Source of the DNA: Chlorobiota bacterium | Lineage (GTDB): Bacteria > Bacteroidota > Ignavibacteria > Kapaibacteriales > UBA961 | Direction of reading: 5' to 3' | Assembly: GCA_014191195.1 (NCBI GenBank) | Contig: BJGZ01000005.1 | Location: forward strand, 125,557 to 189,556 | Length of the DNA stretch: 64,000 nucleotides | In this document: positions 1 to 10,002 of the stretch, piece after piece | Layout: the number at the start of each line of letters is the position of its first letter | Numbering within the stretch: the stretch's first letter is position 1 | The notes under the pieces: model-generated | The model's database searches: none | Told to the model about the DNA's origin: nothing | Seen by the model: only the letters and a program-made list of their open reading frames with translations | Made by a program: the position numbers and the translations under genes

Positions 1-1
1 T

Positions 2-427
2 CCTGATTTGATTGTTATTGATGGTGGTAAAGGACAATTATCAGCTGCCGTTGAAATTTTACAATCAATCGAACAAACAAAACATATACCTGTTATTGGA
101 TTAGCAAAAAGATTGGAAGAAATATTCTTCCCACATCAATCAGAATCACTATTATTACCTAGGACTTCTACTGGATTGAGATTGCTACAAAATTTAAGAG
201 ATGAAGCGCATAGATTTGCAATTACTTTTCATAGAAAACTGAGAGATAAACGAACATTACAAACAGAATTAACCTCTATTCCAGGAATTGGACCTAAAAC
301 AGCAGAAAAACTACTTGTGCATTTTGGATCTGTAAAAGGTGTAAAAAATGCTACACCAAAAGATTGGGAAGAGTGTATAGGTAAAAAGGGCGCAGAATTA
401 TTGCTAAAGGGAATTCAACAATTATAA
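2..427 (+). CDS. uvrC: Excinuclease ABC subunit C, C-terminal part (cut by window edge)
   Basis: This is the C-terminal part of UvrC, the nuclease that makes both incisions around a lesion in nucleotide excision repair. The frame is already open at the window edge. The DGGKGQ motif of the RNase H-like endonuclease domain lies near the start, followed by a conserved helical stretch with LRDEAHRFAI. The protein ends in a helix-hairpin-helix DNA-binding region with IPGIGPKTAEKLL and a second hairpin near the C-terminus. The N-terminal GIY-YIG domain and the UvrB-binding region lie outside the window. The stop overlaps the convergent cupin gene by six bases. Confidence 0.95.
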   Translation, partial: PDLIVIDGGKGQLSAAVEILQSIEQTKHIPVIGLAKRLEEIFFPHQSESLLLPRTSTGLRLLQNLRDEAHRFAITFHRKLRDKRTLQTELTSIPGIGPKTAEKLLVHFGSVKGVKNATPKDWEECIGKKGAELLLKGIQQL

Positions 428-790
428 TGCATTATACACTATCTCATCTTCTATTCTCCAAGCTGGATCAACAATACATAAAAATACCAAATCCTCCGAA
501 CCAATATTCTTGATACATTGTCTCGATTTTGGTGCAATGTAAATAATATGTCCTGTCGATACTTCTGATTGCTCATCGTTTATATACATTAATCCATTCC
601 CCTGAAGTATATAATATATCTCTGATGTCTCTAATGCATGTTCAAATGATGTTAGGCCCGGCTTTACTGTTGCATGGGCTAGGCTATATCTTATTGATAA
701 ATGCTGCTTATCTGGATGTAATAATTCTCTTAATAGAGTATTATCACCTGCGGTAAATTCTTCGCAATCATCTAAGTGTTTGATAAACAT
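422..790 (-). CDS. Small single-domain cupin protein
   Basis: A 122-residue protein that looks like one cupin beta-barrel. It has a PGLTSFEHALETSEIYYILQG stretch matching cupin motif 1 (Pro-Gly near the start, Glu before a YYILQG strand) and GHIIYIAPKSRQCIKN matching motif 2. The usual metal ligands are incomplete: motif 1 has one His instead of HxH, and the motif 2 His position reads Gln or Cys. It may therefore bind a small molecule without a typical metal centre, or be catalytically inactive; the substrate cannot be told. It lies 8 bp after the purine nucleoside phosphorylase gene on the same strand, so the two are probably co-transcribed. Confidence 0.75.
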   Translation of the reverse strand: MFIKHLDDCEEFTAGDNTLLRELLHPDKQHLSIRYSLAHATVKPGLTSFEHALETSEIYYILQGNGLMYINDEQSEVSTGHIIYIAPKSRQCIKNIGSEDLVFLCIVDPAWRIEDEIVYNAL

Positions 791-798
791 ATGGTTAA

Positions 799-1644
799 TT
801 AAACATGCTGAATAAATGATGTTATGAGTTTTACTAAATTTGGCTCTGCTTTTTCTGCTGCTTCAATGATTTCAGACATAGTTACTGGTTGTAAAAATTC
901 TGAAAAACACTCGTCTGTGATAATAGAAAAACCTATTACTCTCATATTCATATGGCAAGCAACTATAACTTCGGGGATTGTGCTCATGCCAACAACATCA
1001 GCGCCAACAATCCGTAAAAAACGATATTCTGCTCTTGTTTCTAGATTTGGCCCAGGAACAGAAACATAAACGCCCTTTTTTATTGGAATATGTAATTCGG
1101 CAGCACATTGTTCGGCTATAGATATTAAACCTTGATGATAGGGCATGCTCATATCTGGAAATCTCGGACCAAACTGAGATAGATTTTGTCCAATTAAAGG
1201 ATTATCTCCCAACAGATTTATATGATCCTCTATAATCATTATATCGCTTCTAGAAAATTCTGGATTTAATGCTCCACATGCATTTGATACCAATAATGTA
1301 GAAATACCCAATGCATATAACACTCTTATAGGAAATGTTATTTCCTGCATTGTATATCCTTCATAATAATGGAAACGTCCTTGCATAGCAATAACTGTTT
1401 TGCCAGATAATGTCCCAATTATTAATCTACCAGTATGAGATTCTACTGTTGATAATGGGAAATGTGGTATGTCTCGATATTCTATGATGCACTCTGGAAT
1501 GATATGCTGAGCAACAGCACCCAATCCAGTTCCAAGTATGATTCCTATTGATGGATGTGTTGCAAACTTATTTCTGATGAATGAAGTGGCTTCATCAATC
1601 ATTGTGCAATAAGCTATCGAGGGAATTAAATGAGTTTGAGGCAT
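799..1644 (-). CDS. punA: Purine nucleoside phosphorylase, trimeric (family 2) type
   Basis: Cleaves purine (deoxy)ribonucleosides with phosphate to the free base and (deoxy)ribose-1-phosphate in cytoplasmic purine salvage. The 281-residue length fits the trimeric PNP/MTAP family. Family landmarks appear in order: ILGTGLG (phosphate loop), [55 protein letters not shown] and [10 protein letters not shown], then a late ITDE stretch in the base-binding region. The first residues before an internal Met at residue 15 are unlike the family, so translation may begin there. It is upstream of a cupin gene and downstream of the SRP RNA, both on the same strand. Confidence 0.92.
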   Translation of the reverse strand: MPQTHLIPSIAYCTMIDEATSFIRNKFATHPSIGIILGTGLGAVAQHIIPECIIEYRDIPHFPLSTVESHTGRLIIGTLSGKTVIAMQGRFHYYEGYTMQEITFPIRVLYALGISTLLVSNACGALNPEFSRSDIMIIEDHINLLGDNPLIGQNLSQFGPRFPDMSMPYHQGLISIAEQCAAELHIPIKKGVYVSVPGPNLETRAEYRFLRIVGADVVGMSTIPEVIVACHMNMRVIGFSIITDECFSEFLQPVTMSEIIEAAEKAEPNLVKLITSFIQHV

Positions 1645-1699
1645 AAACGCTGGAATAAATGTAACAATAGAGTACCCTACTTATTACTACAAAAAAAAA

Positions 1700-1797
1700 T
1701 AGGCCAAGCTAACCGACCTGTCAGAGCAGATCGACCGTTGCTTCCTTCCGGACCTGGCGGGGTTAAATCTGTTATAACCGCACGGGGCTTGACCCGC
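1700..1797 (-). ncRNA. ffs: Signal recognition particle RNA, small bacterial (4.5S) type
   Basis: Read on the minus strand, this stretch contains the conserved SRP RNA domain IV core, AGGTCCGGAAGGAAGCA, which holds the GGAA tetraloop and the Ffh-binding internal loop. The two ends pair: the 5' GGTCAAGC matches the 3' GCTTGGCC over eight base pairs, giving the long hairpin of the roughly 100-nt bacterial form. A run of nine T residues follows on the minus strand (1691-1699) and would end transcription. Exact ends are approximate. Confidence 0.93.
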
Positions 1798-1890
1798 TAC
1801 AAAAATAGGAGTTTTTTTGTGATTGCACAAAGTTTTCTTTGTAGAATGCAAGAAATGAGCTTATTTTTGTAATCTTGATTATACAAGTTT

Positions 1891-1964
1891 GCGCCCGTAG
1901 CTCATCTGGATAGAGCAACAGCCTTCTAAGCTGTGGGTAATAGGTTCGAGTCCTATCGGGCGTA
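1891..1964 (+). tRNA. tRNA-Arg (anticodon TCT)
   Basis: A complete cloverleaf can be folded by eye. The 7-bp acceptor stem is GCGCCCG with CGGGCGT (first pair G-T), the D arm is GCTC/GAGC, and the anticodon stem is ACAGC/GCTGT around loop CTTCTAA (anticodon TCT at 1925-1927). The T arm contains TTCGAGT. The discriminator is A and CCA is not encoded. It should decode AGA and, by wobble, AGG, frequent Arg codons in an AT-rich genome. Confidence 0.95.
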
Positions 1965-1968
1965 CTTT

Positions 1969-2001
1969 ACCCGGTTAACAATTTTGTTTGCCGGGTTTTT
2001 T
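1969..2001 (+). terminator. Intrinsic terminator after tRNA-Arg
   Basis: An ACCCGG/CCGGGT stem separated by an AT-rich loop is followed directly by a run of T residues. It begins five bases after the tRNA and ends before the start of the M16 peptidase gene, so it probably terminates the tRNA transcript. Confidence 0.8.
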
Positions 2002-2019
2002 ATTACTATTGGTATATAT

Positions 2020-3279
2020 ATGACTTCTATAGAATCCATGGTATATGATACTACATTACACAATGGCTTACGTGTTATTGTTGTTTCAAATATGAAAGCT
2101 CCTGTAGTTAATATTACTGTTGGTTATAAAGTGGGCTCTAAAGATGATAATGTTAAGCATAAGGGATTTGCCCATTTCTTTGAGCATTTAATGTTCGATG
2201 GTTCTTTAAATGTAGGAAGGGGAGAGTTTGATTCTTATTGTTCGAAGGCCGGAGGACAATTCAATGCATATACTTCTTATGATCAAACAATTTATCATTC
2301 TACTTTCCCTGCTCATCAATTAGAATTAGCATTATGGCTAGAATCAGATAGAATGTTACAGTTTGGTGTTCAGCAAATCGGCTTGGACACTCAAAAAAAA
2401 GTTGTTCTTGAAGAAATGAAGCAAACTGTAGAAAATCAGCCATATGGAAAGTGGAGATCCATTCAGGCTTCATGTGCATTTAGCAAAGAATGTTCATATA
2501 ATTGGGAGATCTTAGGTTTAAAAGAACATATAGAATCGGCCACTTTAGATGAAGTAGCTCGTTTTTTTTCTATGTATTATAGGCCCAATAATGCTTGTTT
2601 GGTGATTTCTGGTGCTGTTGAGCCACAAAAAGGTATTGACCTTGCTCATAAATATTTTGGTGATATCGTATCAGAGAAAAATCCTGTAATGAGGCATACC
2701 TTCGATAGATCTATGTTATTATCAACATCAGAAACTGTGACAGATCAAGTTCCATTAGTTGCAATATTTTCAAGTTATCATTTTCCTGGATTTTTGCATG
2801 AAGATGCATTAATTGGTGATGTTTTAGCGTCTGCAGCAGCTGATGGACGCAGTTCTAGATTATATACATCATTAGTAAGGGATAAGCAAATTGCATCTTC
2901 TGTGATTTGTTTTGCAGATCAAAGAGAACATACTTCATTATTAACATTCTCTGCCACAGCTGCCGACCCATCAATTACTGAAAATCAACTTAGATCTGCC
3001 CTTGAAGAAGAAATCTATACATTAATTGATCATCCATTTGACCATCACGAATTAATGAAAGCAAGAAATGCAGCCGCAACTGGAATTGCACATCATATGC
3101 AAACAAACTCAGGATTGGCAGATTTATTTTGCAATCAAACTATGTTCTGGAATAATCCCAAAAGAGCTTTTACATTATTAGATAAAGTATCAGCAATTAC
3201 TATAGAGGATGTATCAAAATTTAGTTCTTCTGTGTTAAAGGAAGAGAATAAAGTTGGAGTTTCTATCATTCCTAGTTGA
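2020..3279 (+). CDS. M16 family zinc peptidase (processing-peptidase/PqqL-like)
   Basis: A 419-residue insulinase-superfamily protease. The inverted zinc motif HFFEH (His52, Glu55, His56) is followed 75 residues later by Glu131, matching the family spacing of 74-76. The N-terminus (TTLHNGLRVIVV) and the N-terminal M16 domain are canonical, and a second non-catalytic M16-like half follows. I chose the ATG at 2020. The frame stays open upstream to 1933, but that stretch is the tRNA 3' half and its terminator, and the hydrophobic 'signal' it encodes is spurious. No signal peptide is visible from 2020, so a cytoplasmic role is likely. The partner M16 gene often found beside such genes is absent. 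The 3' end is 7 bp from convergent feoB. Confidence 0.88.
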   Translation: MTSIESMVYDTTLHNGLRVIVVSNMKAPVVNITVGYKVGSKDDNVKHKGFAHFFEHLMFDGSLNVGRGEFDSYCSKAGGQFNAYTSYDQTIYHSTFPAHQLELALWLESDRMLQFGVQQIGLDTQKKVVLEEMKQTVENQPYGKWRSIQASCAFSKECSYNWEILGLKEHIESATLDEVARFFSMYYRPNNACLVISGAVEPQKGIDLAHKYFGDIVSEKNPVMRHTFDRSMLLSTSETVTDQVPLVAIFSSYHFPGFLHEDALIGDVLASAAADGRSSRLYTSLVRDKQIASSVICFADQREHTSLLTFSATAADPSITENQLRSALEEEIYTLIDHPFDHHELMKARNAAATGIAHHMQTNSGLADLFCNQTMFWNNPKRAFTLLDKVSAITIEDVSKFSSSVLKEENKVGVSIIPS

Positions 3280-3286
3280 AAAGGAA

Positions 3287-5137
3287 TTAAGCTATCAGGG
3301 CAAGTGTGATTCGATATGTTGCAAATGCAAAAATATATGCTAATACAAATGTATAAACAAAAGCAAAAGCTGGCCATTTCCAAGACCCAGTTTCCCTTTT
3401 TAAAATTGCCATTGTAGAAATACATTGTAATGCGAACACATAAAAAGCTAATACCGATAAAGCAGAGGCAAGGGGTATCGAACTATATAAAATTTGTCTT
3501 AACGATTCATCTCCTAAGCTTGTATCAGTAGCATAAAGCTGCCCCATTACCGTCACAAATACTTCTCTTGCTGCAAAACTTCCAATAATCCCAATTGTTA
3601 ATTTCCAATCAAAACCAAGTGGAGCAAAGATAGGCTCTATTATCTTTCCTAATGAACCAGCATACGATTGTTCTAATTGCATTTGCTGTTGAACTATAGA
3701 GGAAGTTTCTGGTGGAAAGTCTACCCGTGGAAATGCAGATAAAAACCAAAGAATAATCGATAAAGTAACAATTACTGTACCAGCAGAGGTTAAAAAGTCT
3801 TTAGAACGATCATATACAGTTACCAATAAACTTTTTAATGAAGGCATTCTATATGGAGGAAATTCTATTAAAAATGGGGTGATATCTCCTTTAAAAATAG
3901 TTTTTTTCATTAATAATGCAATGAATAAACCTACCAAAGCAGCAATGATATATAATCCCGCTAAGACAGCTGCTTGTAAAGAAAAGAATCCCCAAATCAT
4001 TGTGGTAGGAATAAATGCACTAATGAGCAAAGCATACACTGGTAATCTAGCAGAACATGTCATTAAAGGAGCAATCAGCATAGTAGCCATTCTTTCCCGA
4101 TGTGATGGTATTATTCTTGCAGACATTATTCCGGGGATTGCACATGCAAAAGACCCCAATAAAGGAATAAATGAACGTCCTTGGAGTCCAAATATCCCCA
4201 TAAATCTATCTACCAAGAAAGCTGCTCTAGCCAGATAGCCACAATCTTCTAGAATTACAATGATTACATTCAATAAAAGAATTTGTGGCAAGAATACAAT
4301 CACTGATCCAACTCCAGCAATTAATCCTCGGCTGATAAAATCTGCAATAATTCCTTGAGGTAATAGATAAGCAACTTGCTCCTGCATCTTGCCAAAAAGT
4401 GTTTCAATCACATCCATTAGAGGGCTAGCCCAACTAAATATAGATTGAAAAAATAGAATCATAACACTTAAGAATATTGCTATTCCTCCAATTGGATGAA
4501 GCAATACTTTATCTAATGTCACTGAAAATGTATTTAATTGGGGTAAACTAAGAACTTCTTTTGTAGTTGCCCTAGCCCATAGAATTCTTTCTGTAATATC
4601 TGCATTTGCAAATAATGGATTTGGTATGATAAAATATTTTGAATCCCCAAGCATACGCTGAACTTCTTCTAATCCAATTCCTTTATGCCCAACAACTGGA
4701 ATAATTGGAATACCCAATATCCTTTCTAATGCTATATCGTCAAAAACTCCGCCTTGTGCTTTTATAGAATCAACCATTGTTACAGCAATGATTATAGGTA
4801 TACCTAAATTTGATATCTGAGAATATAGGAATAAGCCCTTTTCTATACTGGTTGCATCCATGATGAACAAAATGCGAGAAGGCTTGGGAATGTGTGGATT
4901 TGTACCATAAAGAACTGAAGAAGCAAGTTCTTCATCTGGAGAAATGGGGTCTAAACTATATATACCAGGAAGATCTAATACTGTATTACTATTGGGTTTT
5001 TTGCCAATTTCACCCAATGCTGGTTCTAAAGTCACCCCTGGAAAATTACCAACCTTTTGGCGCATGCCTGTAAGTACATTAAATAATGTAGATTTACCAC
5101 TATTGGGTGTCCCTACAAAAGCCGTTGTTTCATGCAT
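3287..5137 (-). CDS. feoB: Ferrous iron transporter B (FeoB)
   Basis: Inner-membrane Fe2+ transporter with an N-terminal G domain (residues about 1-165) and a polytopic permease. G1 is GTPNSGKST (9-17), the switch Thr is in FPGVT, and G3 is DLPG (55-58). The G4 motif, normally NxxD, reads TMVD (120-123), and the G5 region is also atypical (VVGHKG). The membrane half keeps both Gate motifs, with CAIPGIMSAR and CSARLPVYAL, and later GSFAAREVFVTVMGQLY. At 616 residues it is shorter than E. coli FeoB, mainly in the spacer and C-terminus. It follows feoA by 47 bp on the same strand; no feoC is seen. Confidence 0.95.
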   Translation of the reverse strand: MHETTAFVGTPNSGKSTLFNVLTGMRQKVGNFPGVTLEPALGEIGKKPNSNTVLDLPGIYSLDPISPDEELASSVLYGTNPHIPKPSRILFIMDATSIEKGLFLYSQISNLGIPIIIAVTMVDSIKAQGGVFDDIALERILGIPIIPVVGHKGIGLEEVQRMLGDSKYFIIPNPLFANADITERILWARATTKEVLSLPQLNTFSVTLDKVLLHPIGGIAIFLSVMILFFQSIFSWASPLMDVIETLFGKMQEQVAYLLPQGIIADFISRGLIAGVGSVIVFLPQILLLNVIIVILEDCGYLARAAFLVDRFMGIFGLQGRSFIPLLGSFACAIPGIMSARIIPSHRERMATMLIAPLMTCSARLPVYALLISAFIPTTMIWGFFSLQAAVLAGLYIIAALVGLFIALLMKKTIFKGDITPFLIEFPPYRMPSLKSLLVTVYDRSKDFLTSAGTVIVTLSIILWFLSAFPRVDFPPETSSIVQQQMQLEQSYAGSLGKIIEPIFAPLGFDWKLTIGIIGSFAAREVFVTVMGQLYATDTSLGDESLRQILYSSIPLASALSVLAFYVFALQCISTMAILKRETGSWKWPAFAFVYTFVLAYIFAFATYRITLALIA

Positions 5138-5184
5138 ATTTCGATGATAATCGAGAGTGAAAAGGGGAGTATAATGATTCTTAA

Positions 5185-5418
5185 CTATTTGTTAAAAAGC
5201 TCGGTAACGAAAATTTTGTCTTCAGAGTAAGGTCTGAATGCCATCCTTGTATAACCAAAAGCAATTTCTATTGGCCCCTTAAATGGACTTTTTCTGATTA
5301 ATCTGATAATAGTACCTGGTATTAATCCCATCTCTTGAAGCCTTCTTGTGAAAGGAGAATCTGTGCTAAATCCTTCTAAAATAGCTTCTGTACCAACGGC
5401 TAAATCACAAATGTTCAC
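5185..5418 (-). CDS. feoA: Ferrous iron transport protein A (FeoA)
   Basis: A 77-residue SH3-like protein that assists FeoB in Fe2+ uptake. It shows the FeoA pattern: a helix with RRLQEMGLIPGTIIRLIRKSPFKGP, then a beta strand region ending in a short polar tail. The start codon is GTG at 5418; no ATG lies nearby in frame. It is the first gene of a feoA-feoB operon. The 95 bp upstream are very AT-rich and probably hold the promoter, but I cannot identify a clear Fur box. Confidence 0.92.
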   Translation of the reverse strand: MNICDLAVGTEAILEGFSTDSPFTRRLQEMGLIPGTIIRLIRKSPFKGPIEIAFGYTRMAFRPYSEDKIFVTELFNK

Positions 5419-5513
5419 TTTTATTTTCTGTTTTTTGATTTTTACTATCGTTATTTAGACCAAATCTACATAAAAAAAGAGTGAAAATCAATAAATAATG
5501 TGATTTGTAGATA

Positions 5514-6509
5514 TTATGAATGCTGTAAAACGATTTTACCGAATTGATTCCCTGATTCCATATGTTTAAATGCAGCAGCTGCATTATCTAATGAATATAT
5601 ACTATCTATAATTGGTATGATCTGATTGTGCTTAACAAAATCTAGCATATATTCAAATTCTGCATCACTACCCATAGTAGATCCAATGATAGTTAATTGT
5701 TTCCAAAAAACCCTTTGCAAGATGAATTCGGGTACAGATCCTTGTGTAGCACCATAAAAGACAATTTTCCCGCCTGGTTTAGCAATGTGCGTTAATGTAT
5801 TCCAATGTTCTCCACCTGCACTATCAATTATGCAGTCAAATCCATTAGGACATAGCTTCATAAGAGTATGTTGCCAATTTGGCTGATTATATAATACTCC
5901 ATCAATAACTCCAAGCTGTTTAGCCTTTTCTATCTTAACTGGATCGCTAGAACTTACATATACTTGTGCGCCTAAAGCAATAGCAAATTGCAATGCCATT
6001 AATGCAACACCACCACCGATCCCTGTAATAAGTACAGTATCTCCTTTTTGTATTGCTCCTTTCATGTTTACAGCCCTAAAGGCAGTTAATCCAGCAAGGG
6101 GTAAAGCAGCAGCTTGTTCCATTGAAAGATGCGGCGGTATACAATGAATTCTATTAGATGGTATAGATATGAATTCGGCCATTGTTCCTTGACTTGGCAT
6201 TCCTAAAATTGAATATATGGAAGACTGCACCGCATTATTATTTCCCCAATTAATATTTGGATTAATCAGAACGTTCATTCCAATCGGGAATTGTGAAGAT
6301 GAACTTTCTGCAATTGTACCACTACCATCAGACCCAGGAATAACCGGATATTGAATCTTGGCATATTGTCCTTTGCTAATCCATAAATCTCTGTGATTTA
6401 TAGAGCTATAGGATAAGGCAATCAGTATATCATCTGATGTGTGTTTAGATAATGGTACATCGTGAACGCAAATTGACGCATCTTTATCGGTAAAAAGAAC
6501 TGCTTTCAT
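5514..6509 (-). CDS. Medium-chain dehydrogenase/reductase, zinc-free quinone-oxidoreductase-like
   Basis: A 331-residue NAD(P)H-dependent oxidoreductase of the MDR superfamily. The N-terminal GroES-like domain carries SSINHRDLWISKGQY and VIPGSDGSG. The Rossmann domain has VLITGIGGGVALMALQFA and a later GGKIVFYGAT. The catalytic Cys/His zinc ligands and the four-Cys structural zinc loop of alcohol dehydrogenases are missing, so it belongs with the zinc-independent quinone/enoyl reductase-like branch (resembling B. subtilis YogA). The substrate is unknown. It follows a small membrane protein gene by 9 bp on the same strand. Confidence 0.85.
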   Translation of the reverse strand: MKAVLFTDKDASICVHDVPLSKHTSDDILIALSYSSINHRDLWISKGQYAKIQYPVIPGSDGSGTIAESSSSQFPIGMNVLINPNINWGNNNAVQSSIYSILGMPSQGTMAEFISIPSNRIHCIPPHLSMEQAAALPLAGLTAFRAVNMKGAIQKGDTVLITGIGGGVALMALQFAIALGAQVYVSSSDPVKIEKAKQLGVIDGVLYNQPNWQHTLMKLCPNGFDCIIDSAGGEHWNTLTHIAKPGGKIVFYGATQGSVPEFILQRVFWKQLTIIGSTMGSDAEFEYMLDFVKHNQIIPIIDSIYSLDNAAAAFKHMESGNQFGKIVLQHS

Positions 6510-6518
6510 AATATTGAT

Positions 6519-6893
6519 TTAAGATTGTTCGTACATGTGTTCATTAATATATGCTGAGATATCTTTTGACAGAAACAGTAAGACACCAATATGCGTTAAC
6601 ATAATATTCAAAATAAGAGGTAATATATTCGAGCTAGTAATTCCTTGAGCATATGGAAAAAAGATTAATGCTAATCCACTAGGCGCAAGAAGTAAAAAAC
6701 CAAATGAAAAACGAGCAGCATTATATCTTTTAACATATAAAAAATAAAAATGGGCAATAGATAAAACCAAGAGAACGATATTTTTAATATCTAATAGACC
6801 ACTCATGGCAAAAATCATGATAATCTTACTAGATGCTATTAAGCCAATAAGACTAATAGCAATTATGAGAATTATTTTACCTTTAAATGGCAT
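6519..6893 (-). CDS. Small integral membrane protein, unknown function
   Basis: I do not recognise the family. The 124 residues contain four hydrophobic segments at roughly 6-30, 37-54, 62-82 and 88-108, joined by short loops, and a polar C-terminal tail with ISAYINEHMYEQS. A Lys-Arg-rich loop (VKRYNAARF) follows the second segment. It sits after the gcvP terminator and 9 bp upstream of the MDR oxidoreductase, so the two are probably one transcription unit. Confidence 0.6.
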   Translation of the reverse strand: MPFKGKIILIIAISLIGLIASSKIIMIFAMSGLLDIKNIVLLVLSIAHFYFLYVKRYNAARFSFGFLLLAPSGLALIFFPYAQGITSSNILPLILNIMLTHIGVLLFLSKDISAYINEHMYEQS

Positions 6894-6913
6894 ATAATAT
6901 TGTAATTGTAGAT

Positions 6914-6946
6914 AAAAAACATGCCCTAATGGATAATTAGGGCATG
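6914..6946 (-). terminator. Intrinsic terminator of gcvP
   Basis: On the minus strand a perfect 11-bp stem, CATGCCCTAAT with ATTAGGGCATG around a 5-base loop, is followed by six T residues. It lies 7 bp after the gcvP stop codon. Confidence 0.92.
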
Positions 6947-6952
6947 ATAGAT

Positions 6953-9847
6953 TTAAGATTGTGCCTGTTCAATTTCATAACTTTCTAAAGGAGGACATGA
7001 ACAAATAAGTGTTCTGTCTCCATATGTATTATTGATGCGTCCAATTGTAGGCCAGAATTTGTGAACTCTAACAAATGGCAATGGATATGCTGCTTTTTGT
7101 CGAGAATAAGGTCTATCCCAAGTATCAGACATTACAATATGAGAAGTATGAGGAGCATGTTTTAAAACATTATTTGCTTTATCTGCATTTCCTTGTTCTA
7201 TTTCTGCAATTTCTTTTCTGATCTCTATTAAAGCATCACAGAATCTATCTAATTCACTTAAAGGTTCACTTTCTGTTGGTTCTATCATAACAGTTCCCGG
7301 AACAGGGAAAGATACAGTTGGGGCATGAAAACCATAGTCCATTAAACGTTTTGCTATATCTTCAACTTCAATATTAGCTGTTTGTTTGAAACCTCGCATA
7401 TCTACTATCATTTCATGAGCTATGCGCCCATTTTTACCTACATAAAGTATCGGAAAATGAGGTTCTAATCTTGCTTTGATATAATTGGCATTTAAGATGG
7501 CAATTTTTGTAGCATTTGTTAATCCTTTGCTTCCCATCATTGCGATATATGTCCAAGAAATCAATAAGATACTGGCACTGCCCCAAGGTGCTGCCGAAAT
7601 AGCAGATATTCCTGATTCTCCGCCGGTTTTAATAATTGAATGTGAAGGTAAAAATGGAGCTAAATGACTTCTTACGCCAATAGGGCCCATTCCTGGCCCA
7701 CCACCGCCATGAGGAATACAAAATGTTTTATGAAGATTTAAGTGGCAAACATCTGCACCGATATTACGAGGACTTGTTAATCCAACTTGAGCATTCATAT
7801 TGGCACCATCCATATAGACTTGTCCACCATGACTATGAATAATCTCGCAAATTTCGGTTATAGACTCTTCAAAAACTCCATGTGTGGATGGATATGTAAC
7901 CATTAAAGCAGATAAATTTTCTGAATATTGATTTGCCTTAAGTGTTAAATCATTCATATCAATATTACCTAACTCATCACATTTTACAACTACAACCTGC
8001 ATGCCGGCCATAACTGCACTCGCAGGATTTGTTCCATGAGCAGATGATGGAATTAAAGCAATTTTACGATGATGATCTCCGCGGCTATTGTGATATGCCC
8101 TAATAACCATTAGGCCTGCATATTCTCCTTGGGCTCCAGCATTTGGCTGTAAACTCATTGCATCAAAGCCTGTAATCTCACATAGCCATGTTTCTAGAGT
8201 GCTAAAAATCTCTTGATAGCCTGATGTTTGGTCTAGTGGTGCAAATGGATGTAAATCACCAAATTCTGGCCATGTTACAGGAATCATTTCTGTGGTTGCA
8301 TTTAGTTTCATTGTACAAGAACCAAGTGCAATCATAGAGTGAACCATGGATAAGTCTTTATTTTCTAAAGACTTCATATATCTAAGTATATCATGCTCTG
8401 AATGACATGAATTAAAAATCGGGTGTGTTAGGTATGTGGTTGTTCTTAAAGATTGAGAAGGAATTCCTGAAATTAAGTTTTCTGTAAACTGATTAATATC
8501 AATCGAATCTACACCTTTTGCAGAGGCAAAAATATCTGCTATACATTGAATATCTACTAATGTAGTAGTTTCATCACAAGAAATTCCTAACCATGAATCT
8601 TGAATTCTTAAATTTATATCAGAGCATTTAGACAGAATTAATTGTTTTATTGATTCATCTACTGATATTCCAATAGTATCAAAAAATGTTGTGTCTAATA
8701 ATTGGTATCCTAAAAACTGAAGGACCGAAGATACAACAGAAGTCATTCCATGTACTCTTTCTGCAATTGCTTTTAAACCACTTGGCCCGTGATATACCGC
8801 ATACATTGCAGCCATATTTGCCAACAAAGCTTGAGCAGTACATATATTGCTTGTTGCTTTATCACGCTTAATATGTTGCTCTCTTGTTTGTAGTGCCATT
8901 CTTAAAGCTACACTTCCATGTGCATCGATAGACACGCCAATTATTCTTCCTGGCATTTGGCGTTTGAATTCTTCTTTTGTTGCAAAATATGCTGCATGTG
9001 GCCCGCCATAACCCATTGGGACACCGAATCTTTGAGCGGAACCAAATACTACATCAGCTCCAAATTCTCCTGGTGGTTTCAGTAAAGTTAAGCTCAATAA
9101 ATCACTTGCGCAGGCTACTAATGCACCTTGTTCATGTGCTTTAGAGCAAAAGGAGCTATAATCCTCTATAGATCCTTTTCCACTTGGATATTGAATAACT
9201 GCACCAAAAATAGAACCGTCCCATTGTACAGCTTTCCAATCACCAATAAGAATGTGAATACCTAAAGGTTCTGCTCTTGTTTTAAGTAATTCAATTGTTT
9301 GAGGAAAACAAGTATCAGAAACAAATAAAGTATGGGCATTATTATCTGAGGCCAGTTTTGTTCTAGAAGCATGCATTAAATGCATAGACTCTGCAGCAGC
9401 TGTAGCTTCATCTAATAAAGAAGCATTCGCAATTTCCATTCCAGTCAAATCGATTACCATTGTCTGAAAATTCAATAAAGATTCTAATCTTCCTTGTGCA
9501 ATTTCAGCTTGATATGGAGTATACTGAGTATACCAACCTGGATTTTCAAGAATATTTCTAAGGATTACTGTGGGAGTGATACAACCATAATAACCCATTC
9601 CAATAAAAGAACGCTTTCGAATATTTTTTTGTGCTATTGTTTTTAATCTAGCAAGAACTTCTGTTTCAGTAAGTGGTTCTGGTAAAGTAAGTGGAGACTT
9701 CAATGCTATATTTGCTGGAACAGTTTGATGAATTAATTCATCGATATTGGACGCTCCAACGGTGGCAAGCATATGAGAAATTTCATGAGAACGAGGACCA
9801 ATATGTCGGTCTTCAAAGCGATCATTAACACGCAAAATAGGATTCAT
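6953..9847 (-). CDS. gcvP: Glycine dehydrogenase (decarboxylating), P protein of the glycine cleavage system
   Basis: PLP-dependent decarboxylase that transfers the aminomethyl group of glycine to the lipoyl arm of the H protein. At 964 residues it is the fused homodimer-type P protein, with both halves in one chain. The N-terminal half begins with [15 protein letters not shown]. The C-terminal half has the PLP lysine in [18 protein letters not shown] and downstream GPIGV. The conserved [12 protein letters not shown] and [11 protein letters not shown] stretches are intact. gcvT and gcvH are not in the window. No glycine riboswitch-like structure is seen upstream, and a strong terminator follows. 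Confidence 0.97.
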   Translation of the reverse strand: MNPILRVNDRFEDRHIGPRSHEISHMLATVGASNIDELIHQTVPANIALKSPLTLPEPLTETEVLARLKTIAQKNIRKRSFIGMGYYGCITPTVILRNILENPGWYTQYTPYQAEIAQGRLESLLNFQTMVIDLTGMEIANASLLDEATAAAESMHLMHASRTKLASDNNAHTLFVSDTCFPQTIELLKTRAEPLGIHILIGDWKAVQWDGSIFGAVIQYPSGKGSIEDYSSFCSKAHEQGALVACASDLLSLTLLKPPGEFGADVVFGSAQRFGVPMGYGGPHAAYFATKEEFKRQMPGRIIGVSIDAHGSVALRMALQTREQHIKRDKATSNICTAQALLANMAAMYAVYHGPSGLKAIAERVHGMTSVVSSVLQFLGYQLLDTTFFDTIGISVDESIKQLILSKCSDINLRIQDSWLGISCDETTTLVDIQCIADIFASAKGVDSIDINQFTENLISGIPSQSLRTTTYLTHPIFNSCHSEHDILRYMKSLENKDLSMVHSMIALGSCTMKLNATTEMIPVTWPEFGDLHPFAPLDQTSGYQEIFSTLETWLCEITGFDAMSLQPNAGAQGEYAGLMVIRAYHNSRGDHHRKIALIPSSAHGTNPASAVMAGMQVVVVKCDELGNIDMNDLTLKANQYSENLSALMVTYPSTHGVFEESITEICEIIHSHGGQVYMDGANMNAQVGLTSPRNIGADVCHLNLHKTFCIPHGGGGPGMGPIGVRSHLAPFLPSHSIIKTGGESGISAISAAPWGSASILLISWTYIAMMGSKGLTNATKIAILNANYIKARLEPHFPILYVGKNGRIAHEMIVDMRGFKQTANIEVEDIAKRLMDYGFHAPTVSFPVPGTVMIEPTESEPLSELDRFCDALIEIRKEIAEIEQGNADKANNVLKHAPHTSHIVMSDTWDRPYSRQKAAYPLPFVRVHKFWPTIGRINNTYGDRTLICSCPPLESYEIEQAQS

Positions 9848-9929
9848 GAAGATAATCTATGTGATGAAAAAAGATATTATATAAAAAGGTACACACATAT
9901 AACACAAAAATACATACTGTTAGTTCAAC

Positions 9930-9958
9930 AAAAAAGCCGGCTTAATTTAAGTCGGCTT
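9930..9958 (-). terminator. Intrinsic terminator after the DUF1501 gene
   Basis: On the minus strand AAGCCGACTT pairs with AAGCCGGCTT (one mismatch) around a 5-base loop, followed by a run of six T residues. It lies about 45 bp beyond the stop of the DUF1501 gene and probably ends the DUF1800-DUF1501 transcript. Confidence 0.82.
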
Positions 9959-10002
9959 GATTTCATATAATGTCGATAAAAAATATATAGTTCTGGATCA
10001 CA

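Noticed and set aside
1630-1872. 80-codon plus-strand ORF
   Set aside because: It runs antisense through the SRP RNA and has no protein-like composition.
1933-2019. N-terminal extension of the M16 peptidase with a hydrophobic, signal-like segment
   Set aside because: The DNA is the 3' half of tRNA-Arg and its terminator; the apparent signal peptide is an accident of translating structured RNA sequence.
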